DNA of 64,000 nt from Actinomadura luzonensis. Its GTDB lineage: Bacteria > Actinomycetota > Actinomycetes > Streptosporangiales > Streptosporangiaceae. The translations under genes were made by a program, and so were the position numbers. The notes beneath the pieces were generated by a model that had not been told where the DNA came from, did not search any database, and saw only the letters and a list, made by a program, of their open reading frames with translations. Of the stretch, positions 16,997 to 25,495 are shown one piece after another. How positions within the stretch are numbered: the first letter of the stretch is position 1; each line of letters opens with the position of its first letter. Location of the stretch: the NCBI RefSeq assembly GCF_022664455.2, contig NZ_JAKRKC020000001.1, positions 5,957,001-6,021,000 of the forward strand, written 5' to 3'.

Positions 16997-17974
16997 TCAC
17001 CAGCGGTGGTGCACCTGCGGCCGGATCAGCTCGTCGTAGACGCCGCGCACCGCCTCCAGCGTCTCAGGAGGCAGCGGCGCGAGGCCGGCGGCGGCCGCGT
17101 TGGCGGCGGCCTGGGCCGGGTTGCGGGCGCCCGGGATGACCACCGAGACGCCTTCCTGGTCGAGGATCCAGCGCAGCGCGAACTGCGCCGTCGTCGCGCC
17201 CTCGGGCACCAGCGGGGCCAGCCGGCGGACCGCCTCCAGGCCGGTCGCGAAGTCGACGCCGGAGAAGGTCTCGCCGACGTCGAACGCCTCGCCGTGCCGG
17301 TTGAAGCTGCGGTGGTCGTCGGGGGCGAACGTGGTGTGCTCGTCGTAGCGGCCCGACAGGAGGCCGCTGGCCAGCGGGACGCGGGCGATGATGCCCACCC
17401 CGGCGGCCCGCGCGGCCGGCAGCACCCGCTCCAGGGGCTTGAGGCGGAAGGCGTTCAGGATGATCTGCACGCTCGCCACGTTCGGGCGGGCGATGGCGGT
17501 CAGCGCCTCCTCGCAGGTCTCCACGCTGACCCCGTAGGCGGCGATCTTCCGCTCGGCGACCAGCGTGTCGAGGGCGTCGAAGACGGCGTCCGACGAGTAG
17601 ACCGGCGTCGGCGGGCAGTGGAGCTGGACCAGGTCGATCGTGTCCACGCCGAGGTTCTGGCGGGAGCGCTCGTTCCAGGCCCGGAAGTTGGACATGACGT
17701 AGTTGGCGGGGATCTGCTCCACGCGCCGGCCCATCTTGGTGGCGACGGTCAGGCCGGGGTGGCCCTTGGCGAAGCGGCCGACGATCTGCTCGCTGCGGCC
17801 GTCGCCGTAGACGTCGGCGGTGTCGATGAAGGTGACGCCCGCGTCCACGGCGGCCTCCAGCGTGGCGACGGCCTCGTCCTCGGAGACCTCGCCCCAGTCG
17901 GCGCCGAGCTGCCAGGCGCCGAGGCCGACGACGCCGACCTCTCGACCGGTGCGTCCCAATATGCGGTGTTCCAT
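16997..17974 (-). CDS. aldo/keto reductase
   Basis: 325 aa from ATG 17974 (AGGAAGCG about 11 nt upstream). The AKR barrel begins RILGRTGREVGVVGLGAWQL. The catalytic Asp-Tyr are in TFIDTADVYGDGRSEQIVG and the Lys in TVATKMGRR; the active-site His occurs in IDLVQLHCPP. The C-terminal NADP site is SVVIPGARNPAQAAAN. It is a general NADPH-dependent carbonyl reductase of the YajO/YghZ-like class; substrate unknown. A palindromic operator-like site lies 67 bp upstream. Confidence 0.9.
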   Translation of the reverse strand: MEHRILGRTGREVGVVGLGAWQLGADWGEVSEDEAVATLEAAVDAGVTFIDTADVYGDGRSEQIVGRFAKGHPGLTVATKMGRRVEQIPANYVMSNFRAWNERSRQNLGVDTIDLVQLHCPPTPVYSSDAVFDALDTLVAERKIAAYGVSVETCEEALTAIARPNVASVQIILNAFRLKPLERVLPAARAAGVGIIARVPLASGLLSGRYDEHTTFAPDDHRSFNRHGEAFDVGETFSGVDFATGLEAVRRLAPLVPEGATTAQFALRWILDQEGVSVVIPGARNPAQAAANAAAAGLAPLPPETLEAVRGVYDELIRPQVHHRW

Positions 17975-18040
17975 CAGGGTGGCTCGCTTCCTGTGCGTAC
18001 TGCCTCGTATTTCACCACGTCGCCTGCTGCTCCTCAGAGT

Positions 18041-18058
18041 TGAGTAGGGCACTACTCA
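18041..18058. promoter_or_regulatory. 18-bp palindrome, probable operator
   Basis: TGAGTAGGGCACTACTCA: perfect 7-bp arms (TGAGTAG/CTACTCA) around a 4-bp spacer, between the divergent aldo/keto reductase and PASTA protein genes. The size and symmetry fit a dimeric winged-helix repressor; no regulator gene is adjacent. Confidence 0.55.
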
Positions 18059-18112
18059 TGCTCGCGGCGGGCGGGCGCGCCTAGCCTGCCGGTGACGGCA
18101 GGGAGGTGGCGG

Positions 18113-19075
18113 ATGCGGTACGTGCTGGCACTCCTCACGCTGGTCGCGAGCCTGCTGGCGGCCGGCGCCGGGCCCGCGGCGGGCGCCGCGCCCGCGGAGT
18201 CGCCCGAGCCCTCGGCGGAGGTCTCCACCCCCGAGGACACCCAGACCCCGGAGGACACCGCCACTCCCGAGGACACGGCGACCCCCGACGTCACCCCCAG
18301 TGACACGCTGACCTGCCCGCCCGTCATCGAGAGCGGCGGCGACCCGCCGGAGGCCCACCCGCCGAACGTCATCGGCCTGACCAGGGACGCCGCGACCGCC
18401 GCGCTGGCCGAGGCCCACTTCGGCGTGCGGGCCGTCCCCTCCGACGCGCCGGGCGACGCCGTCGTCACCGACCAGGCGCCCACCGAGGAGGAGCTGGCGG
18501 CCTGCCGGTCACCGGTCGAGATCGACCTGGCGGTGACGCCGTCCCCCGTCGCCCCGCCGCCGGAGGCGCGGATCCTGGTGCCCGACCTGATCGGGCTCAC
18601 CAGGAAGGCGGCCCGCGCGCGGCTCGGCGAGCAGGGGCTCGAACTGGCCGTCGCCGAAGGCGCCTCCGGCCGGGTGAGCGCCCAGGACCCGGTGGCGGGC
18701 ACCCCCGCCCGCCGGGGCGACACGGTCACCGTGACGCTCACCGGGAGCGGGACGGACGGCGGCTCCCCCGCCCCGGAGGTCACCCCCACCTCGGACGACG
18801 TCATCGTCCCCGAGGAGCGGGACGCCTCCGGTGGCCTCACGCCGTCCGTCCTGCTGCCCGTCCTGCTGCTGGGCCTGCTGTCGGCGCTGGCGACGGGCCT
18901 CTGGGCGGTGCGCAGGGCCCGCCGCCCCCGGGCCGCGCCGGCCGTGCTCACCTGCGTCGCCCACGCCGACCCGCACCCGCGCGCCGAGGTCCGCGAGCTC
19001 GCGCCCGAGCTGCGCCTCGAACTCGTGTGCCACCACGACCCTGGCGTCCAGGAGATCAGGGAGACCGTACGGTGA
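18113..19075 (+). CDS. membrane-anchored protein with two PASTA-like domains
   Basis: 320 aa. GGGAGG lies 6-8 nt before ATG 18113. A signal peptide (RYVLALLTLVASLLAAGAG) is followed by a TPEDT-type repeat linker (about residues 40-62), then two PASTA-like domains beginning PPNVIGLTRDAATAALAEA and VPDLIGLTRKAARARLGEQ, a second linker, one membrane helix (PSVLLPVLLLGLLSALATG) and a basic cytoplasmic tail of about 55 aa. PASTA domains bind peptidoglycan fragments or beta-lactams in Ser/Thr kinases and PBPs, but no kinase or PBP domain is present here. It overlaps the next gene (GTGA), forming a two-gene operon. Confidence 0.82.
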   Translation: MRYVLALLTLVASLLAAGAGPAAGAAPAESPEPSAEVSTPEDTQTPEDTATPEDTATPDVTPSDTLTCPPVIESGGDPPEAHPPNVIGLTRDAATAALAEAHFGVRAVPSDAPGDAVVTDQAPTEEELAACRSPVEIDLAVTPSPVAPPPEARILVPDLIGLTRKAARARLGEQGLELAVAEGASGRVSAQDPVAGTPARRGDTVTVTLTGSGTDGGSPAPEVTPTSDDVIVPEERDASGGLTPSVLLPVLLLGLLSALATGLWAVRRARRPRAAPAVLTCVAHADPHPRAEVRELAPELRLELVCHHDPGVQEIRETVR

Positions 19076-19671
19076 CCGTCACCTTCACCACCCACCCCAG
19101 CACCGCCGACCTGCTGCTGTGCGCCGACCCCGGGCGCGCCGCGGAGGAGCTGGCCCGCGTCCTCGACGCCCGGCGGGTGCTCGAGGACGTCCAGCGCGGC
19201 CTCCACACCCCGCCCGAGCTGCTGGCGGGCGAGGCCGCACGGGCGGGTGTCGAGCTGCTGCGCGGCATCGACCTCGGGAGCGTGCTGCTCAACGGCTGGG
19301 CCAGGTACCGCAGGCTGCGCGAGGCCGCCCGCGAGACCCTGGACAACCCGGGCACCGGCAAGGTGGTGCCGCTGGCCGAGCACGAGATCGTCTCCCACCA
19401 CGAGCCGTGGATCGAGGTCCAGGTCGACGGGCAGCCGGTGGCGCGGCTGACCTGCGCCGTGGACCTGGTGCTGCACCTGACGTTCGTGCGGGCCGGCGTG
19501 CGGGCGGGCCGGCTCGTGCGGCTGACCGGCGGTGACTGCGAGGCGGCGGTGGTGTTCAGGATCGAGGGGGTGGAGGTGGGCAGGGTCCGGCTCGTGACGG
19601 TCACGCTGCCGCTCAACCGCGACCTCGGCGAGGGCTACCCCCTGCTCAAGGAGGCCAGGAGCGCCAACTGA
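19072..19671 (+). CDS. conserved-looking protein paired with the PASTA protein
   Basis: 199 aa, GTG at 19072 overlapping the preceding stop by GTGA. No signal peptide. The N-terminal half is helical (ADPGRAAEELARVLDARRVL) and the C-terminal half is beta-rich, with a repeated pattern of hydrophobic strands (WIEVQVDGQPVARLTCAVDL, then VRLVTVTLPLNRDL). I do not recognise the family. Tight overlap implies function with the membrane PASTA protein, perhaps binding its cytoplasmic tail. Confidence 0.75.
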   Translation: MTVTFTTHPSTADLLLCADPGRAAEELARVLDARRVLEDVQRGLHTPPELLAGEAARAGVELLRGIDLGSVLLNGWARYRRLREAARETLDNPGTGKVVPLAEHEIVSHHEPWIEVQVDGQPVARLTCAVDLVLHLTFVRAGVRAGRLVRLTGGDCEAAVVFRIEGVEVGRVRLVTVTLPLNRDLGEGYPLLKEARSAN

Positions 19672-19687
19672 CCTCCTTGAGCGCGGG

Positions 19688-19724
19688 CGCACCCCGCCCC
19701 CGGGTGGTGGTAGGGCGGGGTGCG
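19688..19724. terminator. terminator hairpin between convergent genes
   Basis: CGCACCCCGCCC (19688-19699) pairs perfectly with GGGCGGGGTGCG (19713-19724) around a 13-nt loop, between genes ending at 19671 (+) and 19770 (-). No U-tract, as common in actinomycetes. Confidence 0.72.
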
Positions 19725-19769
19725 GGCCGCGCCGGTGCGGCCGGCCCCTTTCTCCGGACGGGGCCGTCT

Positions 19770-20255
19770 CTAGCCTGCGGGCGGCAGGACGTCCTCACCA
19801 GGTCCGGACAACGGCCGCTCCTCACGGGCAGTGGCCCCGTCAAGGGCGGCGCGGTCGAGGGCGGCGCGCGGCACCTCGCCGCGGACGGTGGTGCCGCCGC
19901 CCGGCACGCCGTTGACCGTCAGCCGGCCGCCGATCCCGGCGAACCCGGCCCGCATCACCCGCAGGCCGCGGCCCGCCGTCCGGTGCTCGAAGCCGAAGCC
20001 GTCGTCGCTGATCGTCAGCCGCAGCCCGCGCCGGCCCGCGGTCAGCGCGACCGCGACGGTCGCGGCGCCGCTGTGCCGCTCGACGTTGGCGAGCGCCTCC
20101 CGCACGGTGAGGAGGACCGTCTCGGCCACGGCGCGCGGCACGTCACCGGCGGGCAGCGCCCACACCTCCACCGCGATCCCGGTCCGCTCCCGCCAGCGCG
20201 CGAGGTGGTCCTCCAGCGCCCGCGCGAGCCGCCGGCCGTCCAGCTCCAGTTCCAT
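19770..20255 (-). CDS. stand-alone histidine-kinase-like ATPase domain
   Basis: 161 aa, ATG at 20255 with GGGAGAGG just upstream. Only the HATPase_c part of a NarL/DesK-type sensor kinase is present: N-box TVREALANVERHSGAATV, G1-like DDGFGFEH, G2-like GLRVMRAGFAGIGGRLTV and a final GGGTTVRGEVP. There is no dimerisation/phospho-His helix, membrane segment or partner regulator. Such stand-alone ATPases often act as anti-sigma or serine kinases, but that is inference. It lies downstream of the haloperoxidase gene on the same strand, 65 bp away. Confidence 0.8.
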   Translation of the reverse strand: MELELDGRRLARALEDHLARWRERTGIAVEVWALPAGDVPRAVAETVLLTVREALANVERHSGAATVAVALTAGRRGLRLTISDDGFGFEHRTAGRGLRVMRAGFAGIGGRLTVNGVPGGGTTVRGEVPRAALDRAALDGATAREERPLSGPGEDVLPPAG

Positions 20256-20320
20256 ATGCCTCTCCCCGAGTCTCCGCCACCCGATCCGAGGGCGTTCCAC
20301 CCGGTTCCATCGCGTGCCGG

Positions 20321-21628
20321 TCAGCGCGGGCAGGCCCCCACGTGCGTCGGGCCCGACCTCGGCAGCAGCTTGGCGGCCAGGATGTCGGCGGCCACGTCGC
20401 GGCCCATGGCGAGGCCGTCGAGGTTGCTGAAGCCGAAGTGCAGGCCGCCGAGCACGCGCGAGCGGCCCGCGTCGGCCGCCGCCGCGGAGAAGCCGGGGAA
20501 GCTGCGCGCCCACGGCTGCCCGGTGCCGGGATCGACCGGCGCCGAGTCCGTGACCAGCGTGAACGGGACGCGGTCCGAGCAGAAGAACCCGGCGAGCACG
20601 GCCGCGCCCGCGCCGCTGAAGGAGCTGTGACCGGAGATGTACTCGGGCGTGCCGCCGGCGCTGCCCGCCCGCGCGCGCCAGGCCGGGTCGGCCGTCGTGT
20701 ACGGGTTCCCGTCGGTGTCGGCCTGCTGGATGGCGACCTGCGGACGCCAGTGCCGGTAGGTGTACTTGGCCAGCGTGGTCGGGACGGCCGTGTCCGCCAG
20801 CGCCATGCCGAGCAGCGCGAGCAGCCGGGCCTTGTCCGCCAGCGGCAGCGTCCGTCCGGCGGCCAGCGCGATCTGGACCCACGCGCCGGGCGGCTGGTCG
20901 CTGCCCGCCGGCAGGGACCAGAACTGGAAGACGGCCGACTTGCCGGCGTCCGGGACGGCGGCGTTGCCGAGCAGGGCGACCTCGGCGAACGCCGCGGCGT
21001 AGTCGAGGCTGTCCAGCGCGGGCGGGCCGCCGCCGAGGTGCCGGGCGGCGTCGGCGTCGGCGAACGGGCGCATGTGGCGGTACTGGGCGCCCGGCCACTC
21101 CTGGCCGAAGACGCCGGGGCCGGTGCCGGCGGGCTGCGCCTCCACCGGCGAGGAGCCGTCGTCCTGCCGGAGGGTGTAGACGTCCGCGCCGACGGTGGCG
21201 CCCCAGGACCGGCCGGCGCTCACCCGGGGGCCCTGGCCGAGGCGGGCCAGGTCGGCGGCGAGCCGCGCGTCCAGCGTCGCCACCGCGTCCGGGTACAGGC
21301 GGACGAGCACCGCGTGCGCCGCCGCCACGGCCGCGGCCTGCTGGTCGCCCTGGGGCGGCGCGCCCTTGGCGTCGCGCAGCGCGGGCGTCCTGGCCCGGTC
21401 GCCGCGGGCGGTCGCGATGCCGTTGACCGCGTCGTACAGGGCGGCGCCGACCATGGCGTAGGTCCTGGCGGCGTCGGAGTCCGAGGCGCGGTGCGTCCGT
21501 ATGGCGTCCAGCGCGGCCTGGCTCCACGTCCCCGCCGCGTCCACGTCGGGAGCGGGCGGGGCCGCGGCGGCCGGGAGGGGCACCGCCAGGGACGGGAGGA
21601 GGACGAGCAGCATGACGAGCTTTCTCAT
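20321..21628 (-). CDS. secreted vanadium-dependent haloperoxidase / PAP2-like enzyme
   Basis: 435 aa. AGGGGG precedes ATG 21628. Signal peptide RKLVMLLVLLPSLAVPLPAA. The vanadate/phosphate-binding motifs of the VHPO/PAP2 superfamily are intact: KYTYRHWRPQ (Lys, Arg-Pro), PEYISGHSSFSGA (SGH) and RVLGGLHFGFSNLDG (Arg upstream, His). Family members oxidise halides with peroxide or act as phosphatases; sequence alone does not separate these. It is exported by the Sec route. Confidence 0.88.
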   Translation of the reverse strand: MRKLVMLLVLLPSLAVPLPAAAAPPAPDVDAAGTWSQAALDAIRTHRASDSDAARTYAMVGAALYDAVNGIATARGDRARTPALRDAKGAPPQGDQQAAAVAAAHAVLVRLYPDAVATLDARLAADLARLGQGPRVSAGRSWGATVGADVYTLRQDDGSSPVEAQPAGTGPGVFGQEWPGAQYRHMRPFADADAARHLGGGPPALDSLDYAAAFAEVALLGNAAVPDAGKSAVFQFWSLPAGSDQPPGAWVQIALAAGRTLPLADKARLLALLGMALADTAVPTTLAKYTYRHWRPQVAIQQADTDGNPYTTADPAWRARAGSAGGTPEYISGHSSFSGAGAAVLAGFFCSDRVPFTLVTDSAPVDPGTGQPWARSFPGFSAAAADAGRSRVLGGLHFGFSNLDGLAMGRDVAADILAAKLLPRSGPTHVGACPR

Positions 21629-21707
21629 GTGTACCCCCTGAAGGGTGTTCGGCCCGGTTTCCCTGCACGGTGCTCCTTCGCGGCGGGCGGCGCACTGCCC
21701 GGCGAGG

Positions 21708-23144
21708 TCAGGCGACCGTGCGGCGGCCGTCCGGTTCCGGCCACGCGGCCGTGCCGGAGCCAGGGCGGTGGGTGCCGAGCGTGCGGGTCAGGACGCGGAG
21801 CGCGCGGCGCAGCGTGACGCCGTCCAGGTGGCCGTAGTGCAGGACCAGGCCGTTGCGGAGCACGTGCATGCCGCCGCGCCGCTGGTAGAAGGCGGACAGC
21901 TCGGCCACCGCGACGCGCCGCTCGCGCAGCGCGCCCAGCACCGCCCTGGCCTCCACCTCGTCGGGCAGCAGCAGCGTCGCCGAGGCCCCGCTGCCCGCGC
22001 CGAGCAGGCGGATGCCGGGGTAGGCGGCGAGCGCCTGCCGGACCAGCGCGCGCTTGGCGGCGTACTGGCCGGTCAGCCGGGCCGCGCGGCGGGCCACCGC
22101 GCCGGAGGCGAGCAGGTCGGCCACGGCGAGCTGGCAGGTGTGGGACGCCTGCCCGGGCCCGCCGCCCTCCTCCGGCGGCCCGGCCGGCCGCTGCCTGGGG
22201 GCGACCGCGAAGGCCAGCCGCAGCGACGGCGTCAGCACGTCGCGGAACGTCCCCACCATCGCGGCCCCGTCACCGGCCCCGGCGGCGAGCACGCTCGGCA
22301 GCGGGTTCACCCCGGCGTCGAACAGCCCGTCGAAGGCCGGCTCGATGACCAGCCCGCCGCTCCGCCGCGCCCACGCCGCCAGGGCCCGGCGCCGCTGGAG
22401 CGGCAGGCGCGTCCCCAGCGGGGTGCCGCGTTCGGGCAGCACCGCGACCACGTCGCAGCCCCGGGGGACCAGGTCGGGGCGGGCGCCCATGCCGTCCGCG
22501 GGCAGCGGCAGCACCGTGCCGAGGCGCGCGTAGGCGGCCCTGAGCTGCGGCGGCGCGGGGTCCTCCAGCGCGATGACCGGCGGGCGGCCGCGGCCCCGGC
22601 CGCGCAGCAGCAGCTCCAGCGCCTCGTCCTGGCCCGCCGCGACCAGGATCTCGTGCCGGTCGAGCACCAGGCCGCGGGCCTCGCGCAGGTACGCCGCGAT
22701 CGCCGCGCGCAGCTCGGGCAGCCCGCCGGGCGGCGGCTCGTCGGCGGGCGGCGCCTGGTGGCCGGCCCGCCGCCACGCCGCCCGCCACGCCGCCAAAGGG
22801 AACGCCTGCGTGCTCGGCAGCTCCCTCCGCAGGTCGATGAGGTCGCCGGGCGGCGGAGGCCGGTCGTCCGGCGGCGCCGGCTCGGAACCGGCGACGTACG
22901 TGCCCGAGCCGTGCCGTCCCTCTACGGACCCGTCGGCGAGCAGCCGCTCGTAGGCCGCCAGCACCACGCCCCGCGACACCCCGAGCACCGCGGCCAGGGT
23001 GCGGGTGGACGGCATCCGGGTGCGGGGCGCCAGCCGGCCGGCCCTGATGGCGTCCCTGAGCTGGGCGGTGAGCTGGGCCTGCAGCGGCTCGGGCAGATCC
23101 CGGTCGAGCTGGATCGGCACGGTGAGTCGTTGCGCAGTGCGCAT
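21708..23144 (-). CDS. MocR-type GntR regulator with degenerate aminotransferase domain
   Basis: 478 aa. ATG at 23144 has GGGGGA 8 nt upstream; an earlier in-frame ATG lacks a ribosome site. The N-terminal winged helix is typical (PSTRTLAAVLGVSRGVVLAA). A fold-type I aminotransferase-like domain follows, but the PLP Schiff-base lysine is missing: the usual F-S-K of GTFSK reads GTFRDVLTPSLRLAF, and the DDYD and HQ-P-G motifs are altered (EPAFDGLFD, LPERGTPLG). The protein should still bind DNA but probably not PLP covalently. Target genes unknown; it lies upstream of the haloperoxidase gene on the same strand. Confidence 0.85.
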   Translation of the reverse strand: MRTAQRLTVPIQLDRDLPEPLQAQLTAQLRDAIRAGRLAPRTRMPSTRTLAAVLGVSRGVVLAAYERLLADGSVEGRHGSGTYVAGSEPAPPDDRPPPPGDLIDLRRELPSTQAFPLAAWRAAWRRAGHQAPPADEPPPGGLPELRAAIAAYLREARGLVLDRHEILVAAGQDEALELLLRGRGRGRPPVIALEDPAPPQLRAAYARLGTVLPLPADGMGARPDLVPRGCDVVAVLPERGTPLGTRLPLQRRRALAAWARRSGGLVIEPAFDGLFDAGVNPLPSVLAAGAGDGAAMVGTFRDVLTPSLRLAFAVAPRQRPAGPPEEGGGPGQASHTCQLAVADLLASGAVARRAARLTGQYAAKRALVRQALAAYPGIRLLGAGSGASATLLLPDEVEARAVLGALRERRVAVAELSAFYQRRGGMHVLRNGLVLHYGHLDGVTLRRALRVLTRTLGTHRPGSGTAAWPEPDGRRTVA

Positions 23145-23229
23145 GTGGACGTCCCCCTGACGTGACTGAGACATGACCCGTCACCCAGGGGGCGTGCCAT
23201 CCCGTTCCATCGCCCGTTCCGCCGCGTGA

Positions 23230-23262
23230 CCGTGCGGGCACCCGTCGCGGGCGCCCGCACGG
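23230..23262 (-). terminator. terminator downstream of the TPR regulator-like gene
   Basis: CCGTGCGGGC (23230-23239) and GCCCGCACGG (23253-23262) form a perfect 10-bp stem just past the minus-strand stop at 23270. Confidence 0.65.
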
Positions 23263-23269
23263 GGTGCGT

Positions 23270-25192
23270 TCAGCGTGGCCGGTAGCAGCATCGCAGCCCG
23301 GTCTGCACCGTGGCGCGAAGCTCCTCCCCGATCACCGCGTCGACGGCCGCGATCCGCGACAGCGCCCGCCTGATCGCCTTGCCCACCGCGATCCTGGCCC
23401 GCTCCTCGCTGCCCGCGAACGGCCTGGCCCGGCCGCCGATCCCGGTGGCGGCCGTCAGCTCCGCCACCAGCCACTCGCGTTCCAGGCGCAGCGCCGACAC
23501 CCGTTCCAGGTCGTTCATCTCCTCCAGCTCGTCGATCTCGGCCTGGAGCTGCGTCAGCCGTTCCCGGTAGGAGTCCCTGGCGAGGTCGTCCAGCACCGGC
23601 TGGGCCGAGGAGCCCTCGCCCTCCTGCGACCAGGTGCCCGCCGCGAGGTCGGCGGCCAGGATCTCGCGGCCCGGGTTGGCGACGAGCGCGGCCAGGTGGG
23701 CCATCCCGACGCTGTGGTCCGCCACCGCGACCCGCCCGCCCAGCTCGATCCGCCAGTGCCGGCCGTGCCGCCGGAACTGGCACGCGCCGCGCGCCTCGTC
23801 CGGCCGGCCGATCAGGCCGGGCAGCGTCATCCCCAGCTCCCTGGCCTCGCGCGCGGCGGTCGCCAGCTCGGCGAGCGCGCTCGCGTCCTGCGGCCCGTCG
23901 CGCAGCGCCAGCGCCTGCCCCAGCCGGCACCGCGACAGCGCGGCCGCCGGCCAGTGCCCGAGCGCCAGGTTCGCCTGGACGGCGGCGCGCAGGTGCCGGA
24001 CCGCCCGTTCCAGGTCGCCCATGGTGAGCGCGGCCATGCCCAGCGAGTGCTCCACCGAGCCGAAGCAGACCACCCCGAGGCTGCCGATGACCGGCAGGCC
24101 GGCGTACGGGCTGAGCAGCGCGTACGCCTGCGCCGCCGTCCCCGCGTCCTGGAGCAGGTGGGCGGTCTCGGTGACGAAGTACATCGACACCATCCAGGAG
24201 CTGGAGCTCGGCAGGTCGGCCAGGTCCCGGCCGCGGACGCGGGCCAGGTTCCCGGCCGCCAGCCGGTGGTCGCCCGCGACGGCGGCGGCCAGCGCCAGGC
24301 CGGCGAGGTAGGAGTTGTCGATCGGGCTGAGGGTGGGCGAGCTGACCAGGTCGAGCAGCGCGGGCACCAGCTCGCCGGCGCGGCCCTGGTACCAGCGGAT
24401 CGCGCCGACCTGGCCGCCGAACCAGCCGGTGGCGTCCATGTCGCCGGCCTTGACGCCCCGTTCGAAGCACTCCCCGGCCAGCTTCTCCGCCTCGTCGAAG
24501 CGGCCCTCGCGAATGGCGAGCATGACCTCGATGGCGTTGACCACGTACCCCACCGCCAGGTAGGCGTGCTCGCCCAGCAGCCGGCGCAGCTCCTCCAGGC
24601 AGCGTTCCGCGTGCGGGTCGGCGGCGAGGAAGAGGTCGACCGTGCGCCACATCAGGCCCATCAGCAGGTCGCCCCGGCGCTCGGTCACCGCGGCCTGGCC
24701 GATCAGCTCCCCGGCCAGCTCGCGCCGCAGGGCCGCGTGCTCGGGGCCGAGCAGGCAGTGGTGGGCCAGGCTGAGCGCCTCCGCCACGGCGAACGGGTCC
24801 CCCGAGTCCCGCGCCTCGCGCAACGCCCGCAAGATCCCGGTATGTGTACCGTCCCGATAGTCGTCCTCTCCCCGTAGTCTGACCCGCAGCCGCAACGCCA
24901 GCGGCGAGGAGGCGTCGAGCAGCGACAGAGCCCGTAACTGGCGGGTGCGCACCGCCTCCGACTCCGCGCACGTGCGATGCTCCTGCACCCAGCGCCCGCC
25001 GAGCCCCAGCGCCGCGAGCCCCAGCGCGATCGGGTCGCCGGACTGCTCGGCCTGGCGGTAGGCGGCGTCGAACCAGCGCCGCGCGGTCTGCAGATCTCCG
25101 TTCACGTGCAGCGCCCGTTCCCCCAGAACGAGCGACAGCCTGACATCGAAACTAGGGGCCGGCAGCACCTCCGGCCATTGTGCTACGCCCAC
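23270..25192 (-). CDS. large TPR-like protein with C-terminal winged-helix-like and coiled regions
   Basis: 640 aa from GTG 25192, chosen for GGGGAGCG 5 nt upstream; a TTG at 25288 is an alternative. Most of the protein is a helical repeat array of TPR/MalT type (for example WFDAAYRQAEQSGDPIALGL and AVRHLRAAVQANLALGHWPA). Residues about 500-560 (WRIELGGRVAVADHSVGMAH, then LAALVANPGREILAADLAAG) match a small C-terminal domain seen in actinobacterial ATPase/TPR regulators, followed by a charged coiled-coil (RERLTQLQAEIDELEEMNDL). No ATPase or LuxR HTH is visible, so it may be an adaptor or a cut-down AfsR/MalT relative. Function unknown. Confidence 0.75.
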   Translation of the reverse strand: MGVAQWPEVLPAPSFDVRLSLVLGERALHVNGDLQTARRWFDAAYRQAEQSGDPIALGLAALGLGGRWVQEHRTCAESEAVRTRQLRALSLLDASSPLALRLRVRLRGEDDYRDGTHTGILRALREARDSGDPFAVAEALSLAHHCLLGPEHAALRRELAGELIGQAAVTERRGDLLMGLMWRTVDLFLAADPHAERCLEELRRLLGEHAYLAVGYVVNAIEVMLAIREGRFDEAEKLAGECFERGVKAGDMDATGWFGGQVGAIRWYQGRAGELVPALLDLVSSPTLSPIDNSYLAGLALAAAVAGDHRLAAGNLARVRGRDLADLPSSSSWMVSMYFVTETAHLLQDAGTAAQAYALLSPYAGLPVIGSLGVVCFGSVEHSLGMAALTMGDLERAVRHLRAAVQANLALGHWPAAALSRCRLGQALALRDGPQDASALAELATAAREARELGMTLPGLIGRPDEARGACQFRRHGRHWRIELGGRVAVADHSVGMAHLAALVANPGREILAADLAAGTWSQEGEGSSAQPVLDDLARDSYRERLTQLQAEIDELEEMNDLERVSALRLEREWLVAELTAATGIGGRARPFAGSEERARIAVGKAIRRALSRIAAVDAVIGEELRATVQTGLRCCYRPR

Positions 25193-25332
25193 GTTCCGCT
25201 CCCCTGTCGGTCTACTGGGCTGAGCCTGGGAACGGTCCTCCGAATACCGTTCGAGAATTAGGACGTACGGCGTCTCCGCGGGGTTCAATTCGCTCGAAAC
25301 TGTCGGTGCCGCGCGGCAGAATGCGGAGCACC

Positions 25333-25491
25333 ATGATTCCTTTCAGCGCCGTACGTTCGCAGGGGGGCGACATCGTCGTCTTCTACGTGGGCTCCGAGCC
25401 CCGCATGACCCCTGAGCAGGCTCTCGCCTTCGCCGACCAGCTCCGCGCCCTGGCCGGCGCCGACCCGGCCGCCGCCCTGGCGGCCGTCTGA
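25333..25491 (+). CDS. 52-aa small protein
   Basis: ATG 25333 has GGAGC 7 nt upstream. Product IPFSAVRSQGGDIVVFYVGS followed by EPRMTPEQALAFADQLRAL: a beta-hairpin then an amphipathic helix. Codon bias is good. It is divergent from the TPR gene and ends 4 bp from the convergent hydrolase remnant. Function unknown. Confidence 0.6.
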   Translation: MIPFSAVRSQGGDIVVFYVGSEPRMTPEQALAFADQLRALAGADPAAALAAV

Positions 25492-25495
25492 CCCT

